DNA of 64,000 bases from an uncultured Cedecea sp. (GTDB lineage Bacteria > Pseudomonadota > Gammaproteobacteria > Enterobacterales > Enterobacteriaceae), in the NCBI RefSeq assembly GCF_947498825.1, contig NZ_CANMLV010000010.1, positions 62,001 through 126,000 of the forward strand, given 5' to 3'. The position numbers and the translations under genes are program-made. The notes beneath the pieces are model-generated. The model did not search any database and was not told the DNA's origin. It worked only from the letters and a program-made list of their open reading frames with translations. Positions 9,929 to 19,057 of the stretch are shown piece after piece. Each line of letters starts with the position of its first letter. Within the stretch, counting starts at the first letter, position 1.

Positions 9929-11440
9929 TTACTCTTCGCCGTTAAATCCGGCACGGTTCAGCAAGAACTGAGACAGCATTGCAACCGGACGGCCTGTTGC
10001 CCCTTTTGCCCTGCCTGAACGCCATGCTGTACCCGCAATATCCAGATGTGCCCAGTTATATTTGCGCGCAAAGCGTGACAGGAAACAGGCTGCGGTAATC
10101 GCGCCACCAGGACGACCACCAATATTGGCCATATCGGCAAAATTAGAGTCTAACTGATCGTGGAACTCATCCGCCATCGGCAGACGCCATGCACGGTCAC
10201 CCGCCAGCTCAGAAGCACTCACCAGCTCATGTGCCAGTGGATTATGGTTCGACATCAGACCGGTAATGTGATGGCCAAGGGCAATCACACAGGCACCGGT
10301 CAGCGTCGCAACGTCAATCACCACTTCGGGCTCAAAGCGTTCAACGTAGGTTAGTACATCACAGAGTACCAGACGGCCTTCAGCATCGGTATTCAGTACT
10401 TCAACAGTCTGGCCAGACATGGTGGTGAGGACATCACCCGGACGATAAGCCCGACCGCCAGGCATATTTTCACAGCCTGCGAGGATCCCGACGACATTCA
10501 GCGGTAAACCGAGTTCTGCTACCATGCGCATTACGCCATAGACTGAAGCCGCACCACACATATCGTACTTCATTTCGTCCATGCCTTCGGCAGGTTTAAT
10601 TGAAATACCGCCGGAGTCGAAGGTTAGCCCTTTACCAACAAGCACGATTGGACGAGCATCAGGATCAGTATTCCCTTTATACTCAATCACTGACATCAGT
10701 GACTCATTTTGTGAACCTGCGCCAACCGCCAGATAAGAGTGCATACCAAGCTCTTTCATCTGCTGTTCGCCAATCACTCGGGTCACGATATTGGTGCTAA
10801 ATGAGTCTGCTAACTGACGAGCCTGGGAAGCCAGATACGCCGCGTTACAAATATTAGGCGGCATATTGCCTAAATCTTTGGCAGCCTTAATACCTGAAGA
10901 GATGGCCAGACCGTGAGAAATAGCACGTTCACCACTGGTGAGTTCGCGGCGTGTCGGGACATTGAAGACCATTTTACGCAGCGGGCGACGTGGCTCGCTT
11001 TTGTTGGTTTTCAACTGATCGAAACTGTACAGCGTCTCTTTCGCCGTTTCGACTGCCTGGCGAACTTTCCAGTAAGTGTTACGCCCTTTAACGTGCAGCT
11101 CGGTCAGGAAACAGACTGCTTCCATTGAGCCGGTGTCGTTAAGGGTGTTGATGGTTTTTTGAATCACTTGTTTAAACTGACGCTCGTCCAGCTCGCGCTC
11201 TTTACCACAACCAACAAGTAAAACGCGCTCAGACAACACGTTGGGTACGTGATGCAGCAACAAGGTTTGCCCCGGCTTCCCTTCCAGCTCACCACGACGC
11301 AGCAGGGCGCTGATGTAGCCATCGCTGATTTTATCGAGTTGTTCGGCTATCGGGGACAGGCGACGCGGTTCAAAAACTCCGACAACGATACATGCACTAC
11401 GCTGTTTTTCGGGGCTACCGCTTTTTACACTGAACTCCAT
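9929..11440 (-). CDS. pepA: Leucyl aminopeptidase A / Xer recombination accessory protein
   Basis: PepA is an M17 leucine aminopeptidase with two metal ions; in E. coli it also binds DNA at cer and car sites. The 503 residues equal the family length. The metal and catalytic blocks are present: [26 protein letters not shown] and the M17 signature [10 protein letters not shown]. The N-terminal macro-like domain implicated in DNA binding is complete. It is the first gene of the leftward pepA-holC-valS run and is divergent from lptF across a 275-bp intergenic region. Confidence 0.97.
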   Translation of the reverse strand: MEFSVKSGSPEKQRSACIVVGVFEPRRLSPIAEQLDKISDGYISALLRRGELEGKPGQTLLLHHVPNVLSERVLLVGCGKERELDERQFKQVIQKTINTLNDTGSMEAVCFLTELHVKGRNTYWKVRQAVETAKETLYSFDQLKTNKSEPRRPLRKMVFNVPTRRELTSGERAISHGLAISSGIKAAKDLGNMPPNICNAAYLASQARQLADSFSTNIVTRVIGEQQMKELGMHSYLAVGAGSQNESLMSVIEYKGNTDPDARPIVLVGKGLTFDSGGISIKPAEGMDEMKYDMCGAASVYGVMRMVAELGLPLNVVGILAGCENMPGGRAYRPGDVLTTMSGQTVEVLNTDAEGRLVLCDVLTYVERFEPEVVIDVATLTGACVIALGHHITGLMSNHNPLAHELVSASELAGDRAWRLPMADEFHDQLDSNFADMANIGGRPGGAITAACFLSRFARKYNWAHLDIAGTAWRSGRAKGATGRPVAMLSQFLLNRAGFNGEE

Positions 11441-11715
11441 GCACTACGCTCCTGAATCTTAAAGACAACGGCGGGGAGGAAAGGCTAGAATTAAAGCCTT
11501 GTTAACTCAGGTCCGCTGTTGCGATGACTTCGTGTTAATCTTAACGGATAGTTTTATACGTTTTTAGGTTCGTCTTAGCATTGCCCTGTTGCGGAACTTC
11601 GCCGGGCTTTTTAATCTTAGCGATGTTTTCGACGATTAAAGAGAATAAATGACCTATAAGCTATGAAACAAGCAATTTTCCCGCAAAAGAACTCGTTTTA
11701 ACAGGTGTATTTAAT

Positions 11716-12816
11716 GTGATTATCATAAGATATCTGGTTCGTGAGACGCTCAAGAGCCAATTAGCTATCCTTTTCATCCTGTTACTGATCTTCTTTTGTC
11801 AGAAGTTAGTGAGGATCCTCGGCGCTGCAGTGGACGGTGAGATACCGACTCATCTGGTTCTGTCGCTGCTCGGTTTAGGTGTGCCTGAAATGGCTCAATT
11901 GATCCTGCCGCTCAGTTTGTTCCTCGGCTTATTGATGACCTTGGGGCGACTGTATACCGAAAGCGAAATAACGGTGATGCATGCCTGTGGTTTAGGCAAG
12001 TCGGTGTTGGTCAAGGCTGCGATGATTCTGGCGCTGTTTACCGGTGTCGTGGCGACAGTCAATGTCATGTGGCTCAGCCCCTGGTCAGCTCGCTATCAGG
12101 AAGAAGTGCTTGCGGAAGCGAAAGCTAACCCTGGCATTGCGGCTTTGGCACAAGGGCAATTCCAGCAAACCAGTGACGGTCGTTCGGTACTGTTTATCGA
12201 AAATGTGAAGGGTGCAAATTTTCAGGATGTATTCCTGGCTCAGACACGGCCAAGTGGTAATACCCGCCCGTCAGTTGTGGTGGCAGATGAAGGCCACCTT
12301 TCTGTTCGTTCTGACGGTTCGCAAGTGGTGACCTTAAATGCCGGTACGCGTTTTGAAGGAACGGCATTATTACGTGACTTCCGCATCACCGATTTTAAAG
12401 ATTATCAGGCGATTGTCGGCCATCAAAACGTGGTGCTGGATCCCTCTAATACCAGCCAGATGGAGATGTCCACGCTGTGGAACAGTAATGAGCCTGAGCT
12501 ACAGGCAGAGTTACACTGGCGTCTCACCTTGATTATGTCGGTTATCATTATGGCGCTGATGGTCGTTCCCTTGAGCGTGGTAAACCCTCGGCAAGGGCGG
12601 GTGCTGTCGATGCTTCCGGCAATGCTGTTATATCTGGTGTTCTTCCTGCTACAAAGCTCTCTGCGTTCCAGTGCCTCAAATGGGCGAATTGATCCGATGC
12701 TGGGAATGTGGGGGGTTAATCTGCTGTATTTGCTATTAGCGATAGCGCTAAATCTCTGGGACACCGTACCCGTGCGTAAAATACGTGCCGGCTTTAGCAG
12801 CAAAGGAGCGGTATAA
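11716..12816 (+). CDS. lptF: LPS export ABC permease LptF
   Basis: LptF is one of the two inner-membrane permeases of the LptB2FGC machine that pulls lipopolysaccharide out of the membrane toward the LptA bridge. The 366 residues begin at a GTG (also the annotated start type in E. coli, from memory), giving MIIIRYLVRETLKSQ. Three N-terminal and three C-terminal hydrophobic segments flank a periplasmic beta-jellyroll (about 130-260). The coupling region near PLSVVNPRQGRVLS is conserved. The stop is immediately followed by the lptG ATG. Confidence 0.96.
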   Translation: MIIIRYLVRETLKSQLAILFILLLIFFCQKLVRILGAAVDGEIPTHLVLSLLGLGVPEMAQLILPLSLFLGLLMTLGRLYTESEITVMHACGLGKSVLVKAAMILALFTGVVATVNVMWLSPWSARYQEEVLAEAKANPGIAALAQGQFQQTSDGRSVLFIENVKGANFQDVFLAQTRPSGNTRPSVVVADEGHLSVRSDGSQVVTLNAGTRFEGTALLRDFRITDFKDYQAIVGHQNVVLDPSNTSQMEMSTLWNSNEPELQAELHWRLTLIMSVIIMALMVVPLSVVNPRQGRVLSMLPAMLLYLVFFLLQSSLRSSASNGRIDPMLGMWGVNLLYLLLAIALNLWDTVPVRKIRAGFSSKGAV

Positions 12817-13896
12817 ATGTTTGGTGTACTGGATCGTTATATTGGTAAAACCATCCTCAATACGATATTGATGACGCTGTTTATGCTGGTGTCACTGTCA
12901 GCGATTATTAAATTCGTTGATCAGTTAAAAAGAACCGGACAGGGCAGTTATTCAGCGATGGGCGCAGGGCTCTATACCCTGTTAAGTGTGCCGAAAGATA
13001 TTCAAATCTTCTTTCCTATGGCGGCTTTGCTAGGCGCCTTGTTAGGACTGGGGGCACTGGCCCAGCGTAGTGAACTGGTGGTGATGCAGGCGGCGGGTTA
13101 TACCCGTCTGAAAATCGCCGCATCAGTGATGAAAACCGCTATTCCCCTGGTTATCCTCACAATGGCAATAGGGGAGTGGGTTGCCCCGCAAGGTGAGCAG
13201 ATGGCGCGTAACTACCGTGCTCAAATGCTGCTGGGAGGTTCGTTACTGTCAACCCAGAATGGTTTATGGGCCAAAGACGGTCATGATTTTATCTATATCG
13301 AACGGGTAAAAGATAACTCTGAACTGTCGGGAGTCAGTATCTATAGCTTTGATTCCGAAAGACATCTGCAATCTATTCGCTATGCGCTATCGGCAAAATA
13401 TGATGCGGATAATAACGTCTGGCGGCTGTCGCAGGTGGATAAGTCTGATTTAACCGATCCGCTGCAAATTGTTGGCTCTCAGAGCGTTAGCAGTGAATGG
13501 AAAACCAATCTGACGCCGGATAAACTGGGTGTCGTTGCCTTGTCCCCTGAGGCGCTGTCCATCACCGGGCTTTATGATTATGTGAACTACCTTAAAGCCA
13601 GCGGTCAGGATGCCGGGCGTTATCAGCTCAATATGTGGAGTAAGATCTTCGCGCCTTTCTCGGTCGCGGTAATGATGCTCATGGCCCTGTCGTTTATCTT
13701 CGGACCACTGCGCAGCGTAGCCATGGGTGTCAGGGTAGTGACCGGCATCAGCTTTGGTTTCCTGTTTTACGTTCTTGACCAAATCTTCGGCCCGTTGAGT
13801 CTGGTGTATCATATCCCGCCAGTGTTAGGGGCATTATTACCCAGCGCCACCTTCCTGCTGTTAAGCCTGTGGTTGATGATGAAACGCTCCAGTTAA
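12817..13896 (+). CDS. lptG: LPS export ABC permease LptG
   Basis: LptG is the partner of LptF in the LPS extraction complex. The 359 residues have the same architecture: transmembrane segments at about 15-35, 60-90 and 100-120, a periplasmic domain to about 270, and three C-terminal segments. The start MFGVLDRYIGKTILNTI is typical. The gene abuts lptF with no spacer, so translation is coupled. A terminator follows 24 bp downstream. Confidence 0.96.
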   Translation: MFGVLDRYIGKTILNTILMTLFMLVSLSAIIKFVDQLKRTGQGSYSAMGAGLYTLLSVPKDIQIFFPMAALLGALLGLGALAQRSELVVMQAAGYTRLKIAASVMKTAIPLVILTMAIGEWVAPQGEQMARNYRAQMLLGGSLLSTQNGLWAKDGHDFIYIERVKDNSELSGVSIYSFDSERHLQSIRYALSAKYDADNNVWRLSQVDKSDLTDPLQIVGSQSVSSEWKTNLTPDKLGVVALSPEALSITGLYDYVNYLKASGQDAGRYQLNMWSKIFAPFSVAVMMLMALSFIFGPLRSVAMGVRVVTGISFGFLFYVLDQIFGPLSLVYHIPPVLGALLPSATFLLLSLWLMMKRSS

Positions 13897-13920
13897 TACT
13901 CGTAGTAGCGATAAAAACAG

Positions 13921-13953
13921 GCACCTGTCAGCTTTGCTCCGGGTGCTTTTTTT
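13921..13953 (+). terminator. Rho-independent terminator of lptFG
   Basis: GCACC and GGTGC form a short stem with a 16-base loop followed by a run of seven T after the lptG stop. Confidence 0.7.
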
Positions 13954-14047
13954 ATGGCATAAAGGCATCACCTTGGGAGAAAAGGACAAAACTTCAAGCT
14001 AAAGGGGCTATGCTATAAGCCTGTCCAACCTATGTTTCGGGGAAATC

Positions 14048-15688
14048 ATGTCCAGATTCTTTTATAACGACCGTCAACAGCTCATCTCTGATGCCATTGA
14101 AGGCATTATCATAAGTTCTTGCCATCATAATCTGACCCGACTGGATATTGATCCTGCTATTCGGGTGGTTGCCCGTAGCGACTGGGATAAAAGTCAGGTT
14201 GCTGTTATCTCGGGTGGGGGCTCCGGCCATGAACCAGCCCATGCTGGTTTTGTCGGCAAAGGGATGCTGACTGCAGCCGTGTGCGGAGATCTGTTTGCTT
14301 CCCCGAGTGTTGACGCGGTGTTTAATACTATTATGGCGGTAACGGGTCCTGCGGGCTGTCTGCTGATAGTTAAAAACTACACGGGCGACCGACTGAACTT
14401 TGGCCTGGCGGCAGAAAAAGCCAAAAAGGCTGGCCTTAAGGTAGAGATGGTCATTGTTGGCGACGATATTGCCCTTCCTGATAATAAACAACCTCGCGGT
14501 ATTGCCGGAACGGTGATGGTGCATAAAATTGTCGGTCACGCTGCGGAGCAGGGCTTGGCGTTAAATGAGGTTTTCGAGGTGGCAAAACAGGCCTGCGCCT
14601 CGATTTTCAGTATTGGCGTAGCCATGCAAACCTGTCATTTGCCTGACAGCAGCGGGGACGATGAACGGATCAAAAGCGGCCAGGTTGAACTGGGTTTAGG
14701 CATTCATGGCGAACCCGGGGCCATCACCGTTGATACCCAGAACAGCACCGAAGTGATTGCTATGATGGTCGAGCGGCTACGTAAAGCCACCGGTAATGAG
14801 GCTCCACTGGCGGTTCTGATTAATAACCTCGGCGGCACCTCGGCGCTGGAAATGGCGCTGTTGGCCAAAACCCTGTTCGCGTCAGAACTGGCAGCACAAA
14901 TCCAGTATCTGATAGGCCCGGCAGATCTTGTCACGGCTTTGGATATGAAAGGATTCTCGCTGTCAGCGATTAAACTGACTCCGGAGTTTATCACCGCTTT
15001 ATCCTCCGAAGTCGAAACCTCCGGCTGGCAGCCGCTGGTAAAATACCGGCCAGTAACCAGTCAAAAAGTCACCCTTATCCATGATGAGGTGAAGGTGACG
15101 CCTTCCGAGAATGCGCAGGTTAAGGCCTGGGTCGCCTCTGTCACTCAGAGTCTGATAAGTCATGAAGCGTATCTGAATGAACTGGATGCCAAAGTCGGCG
15201 ACGGCGATACCGGCTCCACCTTTGCTGAGGGGGCGCGTGATATTGCCAGTCTGAGCGACCAAGGTCAGTTGCCACTTAATGACACCGCAGCACTGCTGGA
15301 GCGGGTGGGGGAACGCCTGGCGACGGTAATGGGCGGTTCCAGCGGGGTATTGATGTCGATATTCTTTACTGCTGCCGGACAAAAAATCCGGGACAAGGCA
15401 CCGCTGGCTGAAGCGCTGCTGGCAGGACTCGAACAAATGAAGCACTACGGCGGCGCCCAGCCGGGTGACCGTACGATGATTGATGCCCTGCAACCCGCGC
15501 TGGAAGCGCTGAAAACCGGCTCTCTCAGTGCGGCGGCTGTGGCCGCTGAGAAAGGAGCACAAGCCACCGCCAGCATGCAAAAAGCTGGCGCGGGTCGTTC
15601 ATCCTATGTAAACAGTAAAAATCTCGATGGGGTAGTGGACCCGGGAGCAGCGGCAGTCGCTGGGGTATTTGCTGACCTGGCAAAATAG
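14048..15688 (+). CDS. dhaK: ATP-dependent dihydroxyacetone kinase (fused DhaK-DhaL)
   Basis: This cytoplasmic enzyme phosphorylates dihydroxyacetone to DHAP using ATP. DhaK occupies about residues 1-330: the phosphate-binding GGGSGHEPAHAGFVGKGMLTAAVCG, and His220 in GLGIHGEPG, the residue that binds substrate covalently. DhaL follows at about 360-546 with DAKVGDGDTGSTFAEGA (Mg-ATP aspartates), GGSSGVLMSIFF and GDRTMIDAL. The 546-residue fused form is the Citrobacter freundii type, not the PTS-dependent split E. coli DhaKLM. It stands alone here; no glycerol dehydrogenase gene is adjacent. A strong hairpin follows. Confidence 0.93.
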   Translation: MSRFFYNDRQQLISDAIEGIIISSCHHNLTRLDIDPAIRVVARSDWDKSQVAVISGGGSGHEPAHAGFVGKGMLTAAVCGDLFASPSVDAVFNTIMAVTGPAGCLLIVKNYTGDRLNFGLAAEKAKKAGLKVEMVIVGDDIALPDNKQPRGIAGTVMVHKIVGHAAEQGLALNEVFEVAKQACASIFSIGVAMQTCHLPDSSGDDERIKSGQVELGLGIHGEPGAITVDTQNSTEVIAMMVERLRKATGNEAPLAVLINNLGGTSALEMALLAKTLFASELAAQIQYLIGPADLVTALDMKGFSLSAIKLTPEFITALSSEVETSGWQPLVKYRPVTSQKVTLIHDEVKVTPSENAQVKAWVASVTQSLISHEAYLNELDAKVGDGDTGSTFAEGARDIASLSDQGQLPLNDTAALLERVGERLATVMGGSSGVLMSIFFTAAGQKIRDKAPLAEALLAGLEQMKHYGGAQPGDRTMIDALQPALEALKTGSLSAAAVAAEKGAQATASMQKAGAGRSSYVNSKNLDGVVDPGAAAVAGVFADLAK

Positions 15689-15705
15689 TCTGTTATGACT
15701 GGATT

Positions 15706-15737
15706 CCGCTAAATGCCAGCTAACTGGCATTTAGCGG
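15706..15737. terminator. Strong symmetric hairpin between convergent dhaK and ahr
   Basis: CCGCTAAATGCCAG and CTGGCATTTAGCGG form a perfect 14-bp stem with a 4-base loop, placed between the converging stop codons. There is no long T tract; a bidirectional terminator is the simplest reading. Confidence 0.7.
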
Positions 15738-15745
15738 GCTGATGC

Positions 15746-16768
15746 TTATTGGAAATCGGCTTCTAACACCACGCGGTAACGTGCTTTACCGTCACGCACA
15801 TGTTGCAGCGCATCGTTGATTTTTGACATCGGGAAGAACTCCACCTGCGGGGCAATTTTCGTGCGTCCGGCAAACTTCATTAATGACCGCAGTTCATGCG
15901 GAGAACCGGTCGATGACCCGGACACACTGCGATCGCCTGCAATCAAGCTAAAAGCCGGTACCGCGATTGGCGTCAGTACTGCACCAACGGTATGGAAGTT
16001 CCCGCCAAAAGCCAGAGCATTGAAGTAGGGAAGCCACTCCAGACTGACATTGACGGTGTTAATAATTAAATCGAACTGACCTGCCAGGGCGGTTAACGCC
16101 TCAGGATCACGGCTATTAACCACCCGATCGGCACCCATCGCCAGCACTTCTTGCTCTTTGGCCGGGTTAGAACTGAAAGCCGTCACTTCGCAGCCCATCG
16201 CATGCAGCAGTTTAATGGCAATATGCCCCAAACCACCGATACCAATCACCCCAACCCGACTGGTAGCGGTGATATTATGCATCAGCAATGGCTTAAATAC
16301 GGTAATACCCCCGCACAGCAACGGCCCGGCTGAAGCAGCATCAATACTTTCCGGTAACGGAATAACCCACTGCCAGTCAGCGCGGATTTTATCCGCAAAC
16401 CCACCTTTATTGAGAATGGTCGCGACACTGCCACTCTGACAATTCACCTGACTGCCGCTGATACAGGCATCACAGTGCCCACAGCTACGCGCAGTCCAGC
16501 CAATCCCAACCCGCTGACCCACTTTCAGCCCTTTACTCTGAGCCTCAGAACCCAAAGCATGTACCCGACCAATCACCTCATGCCCGGCAACCAGCGGATA
16601 CTGCGAAAACCCCCACTCATTATCAATCATCGACAAATCAGAATGACAAATCCCACAAAACTCTACCCGAACCTCAACATCCTGCGGCTGCAACTCACCG
16701 GCATCAAACTCATAAAGCTCCAGCTCAGCACCCGCTGCTGCTGCGGCATAACTTTTAATGACAGACAT
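15746..16768 (-). CDS. ahr: NADPH-dependent aldehyde reductase Ahr (zinc alcohol dehydrogenase family)
   Basis: This zinc-dependent medium-chain dehydrogenase/reductase reduces a broad range of aldehydes with NADPH. The start [16 protein letters not shown] at 16768, preceded by AGAGGA, gives 340 residues (339 in E. coli Ahr/YjgB); the longer in-frame start at 16813 was rejected. Catalytic zinc ligands are in CGICHSD and GHEVIGR, the structural zinc cysteines in [16 protein letters not shown], and the Rossmann motif is GIGGLG. In E. coli this gene also lies beside leuX, so the synteny to the tRNA is conserved. Confidence 0.92.
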   Translation of the reverse strand: MSVIKSYAAAAAGAELELYEFDAGELQPQDVEVRVEFCGICHSDLSMIDNEWGFSQYPLVAGHEVIGRVHALGSEAQSKGLKVGQRVGIGWTARSCGHCDACISGSQVNCQSGSVATILNKGGFADKIRADWQWVIPLPESIDAASAGPLLCGGITVFKPLLMHNITATSRVGVIGIGGLGHIAIKLLHAMGCEVTAFSSNPAKEQEVLAMGADRVVNSRDPEALTALAGQFDLIINTVNVSLEWLPYFNALAFGGNFHTVGAVLTPIAVPAFSLIAGDRSVSGSSTGSPHELRSLMKFAGRTKIAPQVEFFPMSKINDALQHVRDGKARYRVVLEADFQ

Positions 16769-16865
16769 TCGCGATTCCTCTTCAGGGTTAAGGTGGACAG
16801 TGTAAAACATCATCCAGACAAATCAGGGTAACAAAGGGTGCTATTCCCTCAATGAGAATACAGCA

Positions 16866-16924
16866 TATACCCAAAATATTTCGAGTCGCAGCCAGCGCAC
16901 AGGCAATTTGAAGTATGACGAGTA
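16866..16924. repeat. Dispersed palindromic intergenic repeat
   Basis: The segment begins TATACCCAAAATATTTCGAG and ends GAAGTATGACGAGTA. Its two arms are imperfectly complementary. Units beginning ATACCC...TTCGAGT and ending TTGAAGTATGACG are, as I recall, scattered through intergenic DNA of Serratia, Yersinia, Hafnia and relatives. It lies between ahr and leuX. Confidence 0.5.
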
Positions 16925-17032
16925 AGACCATTCGCCGAAAATTTACGCACTTAACACAACATACTCACCATGCCACTTGCAACACCGCTCATCACAGGTA
17001 TAATCCCCCTCGTTATCCGCGTACCCCTTCGT

Positions 17033-17117
17033 GCCGAAGTGGCGAAATCGGTAGACGCAGTTGATTCAAAATCAACCATCGAAAGATGTGCCGGTTCGAG
17101 TCCGGCCTTCGGCACCA
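17033..17117 (+). tRNA. leuX: tRNA-Leu (anticodon CAA)
   Basis: An 85-base type II tRNA starts GCCGAAGTGG and ends CCTTCGGCACCA, with the CCA encoded. Acceptor arms GCCGAAG/CTTCGGC pair perfectly. The anticodon stem GTTGA/TCAAC encloses TTCAAAA, giving CAA at 17067-17069. A long variable arm and the TTCGAGT T-loop are present. It is nearly identical to E. coli leuX and, as there, hosts an integrative element in its 3' end. Confidence 0.97.
17095..17111 (+). other. attL: integration core in the 3' end of leuX
   Basis: TTCGAGTCCGGCCTTCG, running from the T-loop into the acceptor arm of leuX, is repeated exactly at 53683-53699. With an integrase gene 200 bp downstream, this is the left attachment core. 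The tRNA remains intact on this side. Confidence 0.88.
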
Positions 17118-17130
17118 ACAGTACGTAAAT

Positions 17131-17154
17131 AGACCTCAACTGAGGTCTTTTTTT
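17131..17154 (+). terminator. Terminator after leuX
   Basis: AGACCTCA and TGAGGTCT form a tight hairpin followed by seven T, 13 bases after the tRNA end. Confidence 0.85.
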
Positions 17155-17239
17155 ATGTCTGAAATCCAGTTCCTGCAAGGCTTTCCGCGATTTTCCTTTC
17201 AACAGAAGTCAATCTGAGTCAACCCACATCAAGTCGCTT

Positions 17240-17291
17240 GTGAGTATAGAACCGAGTATATATGCTGGTTCGATAATGGTTGTATACTCAC
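17240..17291. promoter_or_regulatory. Inverted repeat upstream of the integrase gene
   Basis: GTGAGTATA at 17240-17248 and TATACTCAC at 17283-17291 form a perfect 9-bp inverted repeat 25 bp before the integrase start, and GAGTATATA recurs between them. The position suits an operator or integrase/AlpA arm-type site controlling integrase expression; which one is not known. Confidence 0.4.
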
Positions 17292-17316
17292 GGCAGCATA
17301 TGGAAGGAATATCATC

Positions 17317-18573
17317 ATGGCCCTGACTGATACCAAGGTGCGTGCGGCAAAACCCGAAGCAAAGGAATACTCGCTAGTAGATGGCGACGGTATGTTTTTA
17401 CTGGTACACCCTAACGGCTCCAAATACTGGCGCTTTCGTTTCCGCTTTGGGGGCAAACAACACCTGATGGCTTTTGGTGTTTACCCTGAAACGTCCTTGG
17501 CTGATGCTCGTCAAAAGAGGGAGGAGGCCAGGAAGCTTGTTGCTGCCGGTGTTGATCCCCGTGAGCATAAGCGTGCAGTAAAAGAAGAACAGGCAAAAGA
17601 GGTTATTACTTTCGAGTCTGTTGCCAGAGATTGGCACGCCAGCAATCAAAAATGGTCTGAGTCACACAGTGCTCGGGTTCTTAAAAGTCTGGAAGATAAT
17701 TTGTTTGATGCGATTGGTAAGCGAAATATCGCAGATTTAAAAACTCAAGACTTACTTAAACCACTTAAAGCCGTGGAGATGTCTGGACGTCTTGAGGTTG
17801 ATGCGCGCCTTCAACAACGAACAACATCAATTATGCGATTTGCCGTTCAGAGCGGTTTAATCGACTATAACCCCGCGCAAGAGATCGCTGGAGCAGTTGC
17901 CACAGCTAAACGACAGCATCGCGCTGCGCTAGAACTTAATCGCATTCCTGAATTACTCCATCGGATCGACACATATACCGGCAGACCACTAACACGCTTA
18001 GCTGTGGAGCTGACGTTGTTAGTCTTCATTCGATCTAGTGAACTGCGTTTTGCTCGCTGGTCAGAAGTAGATTTTGAAACTGCTATGTGGACGATTCCGG
18101 GAGAGCGTGAGCCTTTGGAAGGTGTGAAGCATTCACATCGAGGATCGAAAATGCGGACTCCTCATCTTGTTCCTTTATCCCGCCAGGCTCTAATCATTCT
18201 GGAACAGATCAAAAGCATGAGTGGAAATCGTGAGCTGATCTTCGTTGGCGATCATGATCCACGTAAACCAATGAGTGAGAACACGGTGAACAAGGCGCTG
18301 AGGGTGATGGGATTCGATACAAAAGTTGAAGTTTGCGGCCACGGTTTCAGAACCATGGCCTGCAGTTCTTTGATTGAGTCGGGATTATGGTCGAAGGATG
18401 CGGTAGAACGGCAGATGAGTCACCAGGAGCGTAACTCTGTGCGTGCGGCTTATATTCATAAGGCCGAGCACTTAGGAGAGCGGAAACTGATGATTCAGTG
18501 GTGGGCAGATTATCTGGATGCGAATCGGGAGAAGGGTGTGAGTCCGTTTGACTTTGGAAAAGTGAGACGGTAA
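17317..18573 (+). CDS. P4-type tyrosine integrase
   Basis: This site-specific recombinase inserts and excises the element at leuX. The 418 residues have the P4-integrase layout: N-terminal arm-binding region (ALTDTKVRAAKPEAKEYSL to about 90), core-binding domain (95-200), catalytic domain (205-418). Catalytic residues are visible: Arg239 in FIRSSELRFARW, His342/Arg345 in GHGFRTMA, His369 in SHQERNSVRAAY and the nucleophile Tyr379. The ATG follows GGAAGGAA. It points away from leuX into the element, the usual arrangement, and appears intact. Confidence 0.95.
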   Translation: MALTDTKVRAAKPEAKEYSLVDGDGMFLLVHPNGSKYWRFRFRFGGKQHLMAFGVYPETSLADARQKREEARKLVAAGVDPREHKRAVKEEQAKEVITFESVARDWHASNQKWSESHSARVLKSLEDNLFDAIGKRNIADLKTQDLLKPLKAVEMSGRLEVDARLQQRTTSIMRFAVQSGLIDYNPAQEIAGAVATAKRQHRAALELNRIPELLHRIDTYTGRPLTRLAVELTLLVFIRSSELRFARWSEVDFETAMWTIPGEREPLEGVKHSHRGSKMRTPHLVPLSRQALIILEQIKSMSGNRELIFVGDHDPRKPMSENTVNKALRVMGFDTKVEVCGHGFRTMACSSLIESGLWSKDAVERQMSHQERNSVRAAYIHKAEHLGERKLMIQWWADYLDANREKGVSPFDFGKVRR

Positions 18574-18675
18574 TCAAATGTATTAGTCGCGAATTGATCT
18601 GACACTGGACCTTGAAAGGTTGAGAGTTACCGGTTTTGATATGGGAGTCGAATCCTTATACAAAACACGAGGTAA

Positions 18676-18940
18676 CTCTCATGCTTCATACTAACAATCC
18701 CATCATCAAACACAAAGCCGGCCTGCTCTCAACCCAGCGCCTCTGGCGACGCCTGAAGCAATTAATTTGTGTTGGTCCATCGATTTTATGCACGATGTGC
18801 TGGCCTAAAGGTAGATGCTTCAGAATCTTCAACGTGGTGGATGAATTTAAACGTGAGGCGCTGGCGATAAAATCGACCTGAATATTCCAGCCCAGCGTGT
18901 CGTCCGAGTACTGGACAGGATATTAGCAATGTCCGTGTCT
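18676..18940 (+). pseudogene. Mosaic of decayed insertion-sequence transposases
   Basis: Two unrelated transposase fragments are joined. The first (from 18680) reads MLHTNNPIIKHKAGLL, the N-terminus of IS481-type transposases. The second (from about 18760), across frame changes, reads CWSIDFMHDVLA, RCFRIFNVVDEFKREALAI, then LNIPAQRVVRVLDRI, the DDE region of IS3-family OrfB. Both are far too short and frameshifted to work. The fragments lie between the integrase and the restriction cargo. IS family names are from memory of the motifs. Confidence 0.7.
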
Positions 18941-19057
18941 GAAACGTTGTAAATACTAAACTATTTTGAGTGAGGAACGGACACTGATGTTTCAAGAACC
19001 GCATCACGGAAATTCTGCGATGCGGTGAAAGGTAGCATGTTATTCGATTCGTTAGTG

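Noticed and set aside
11441-11715. Promoter boxes in the pepA-lptF divergent region
   Set aside because: Several AT-rich hexamers are possible, but none stands out enough to list.
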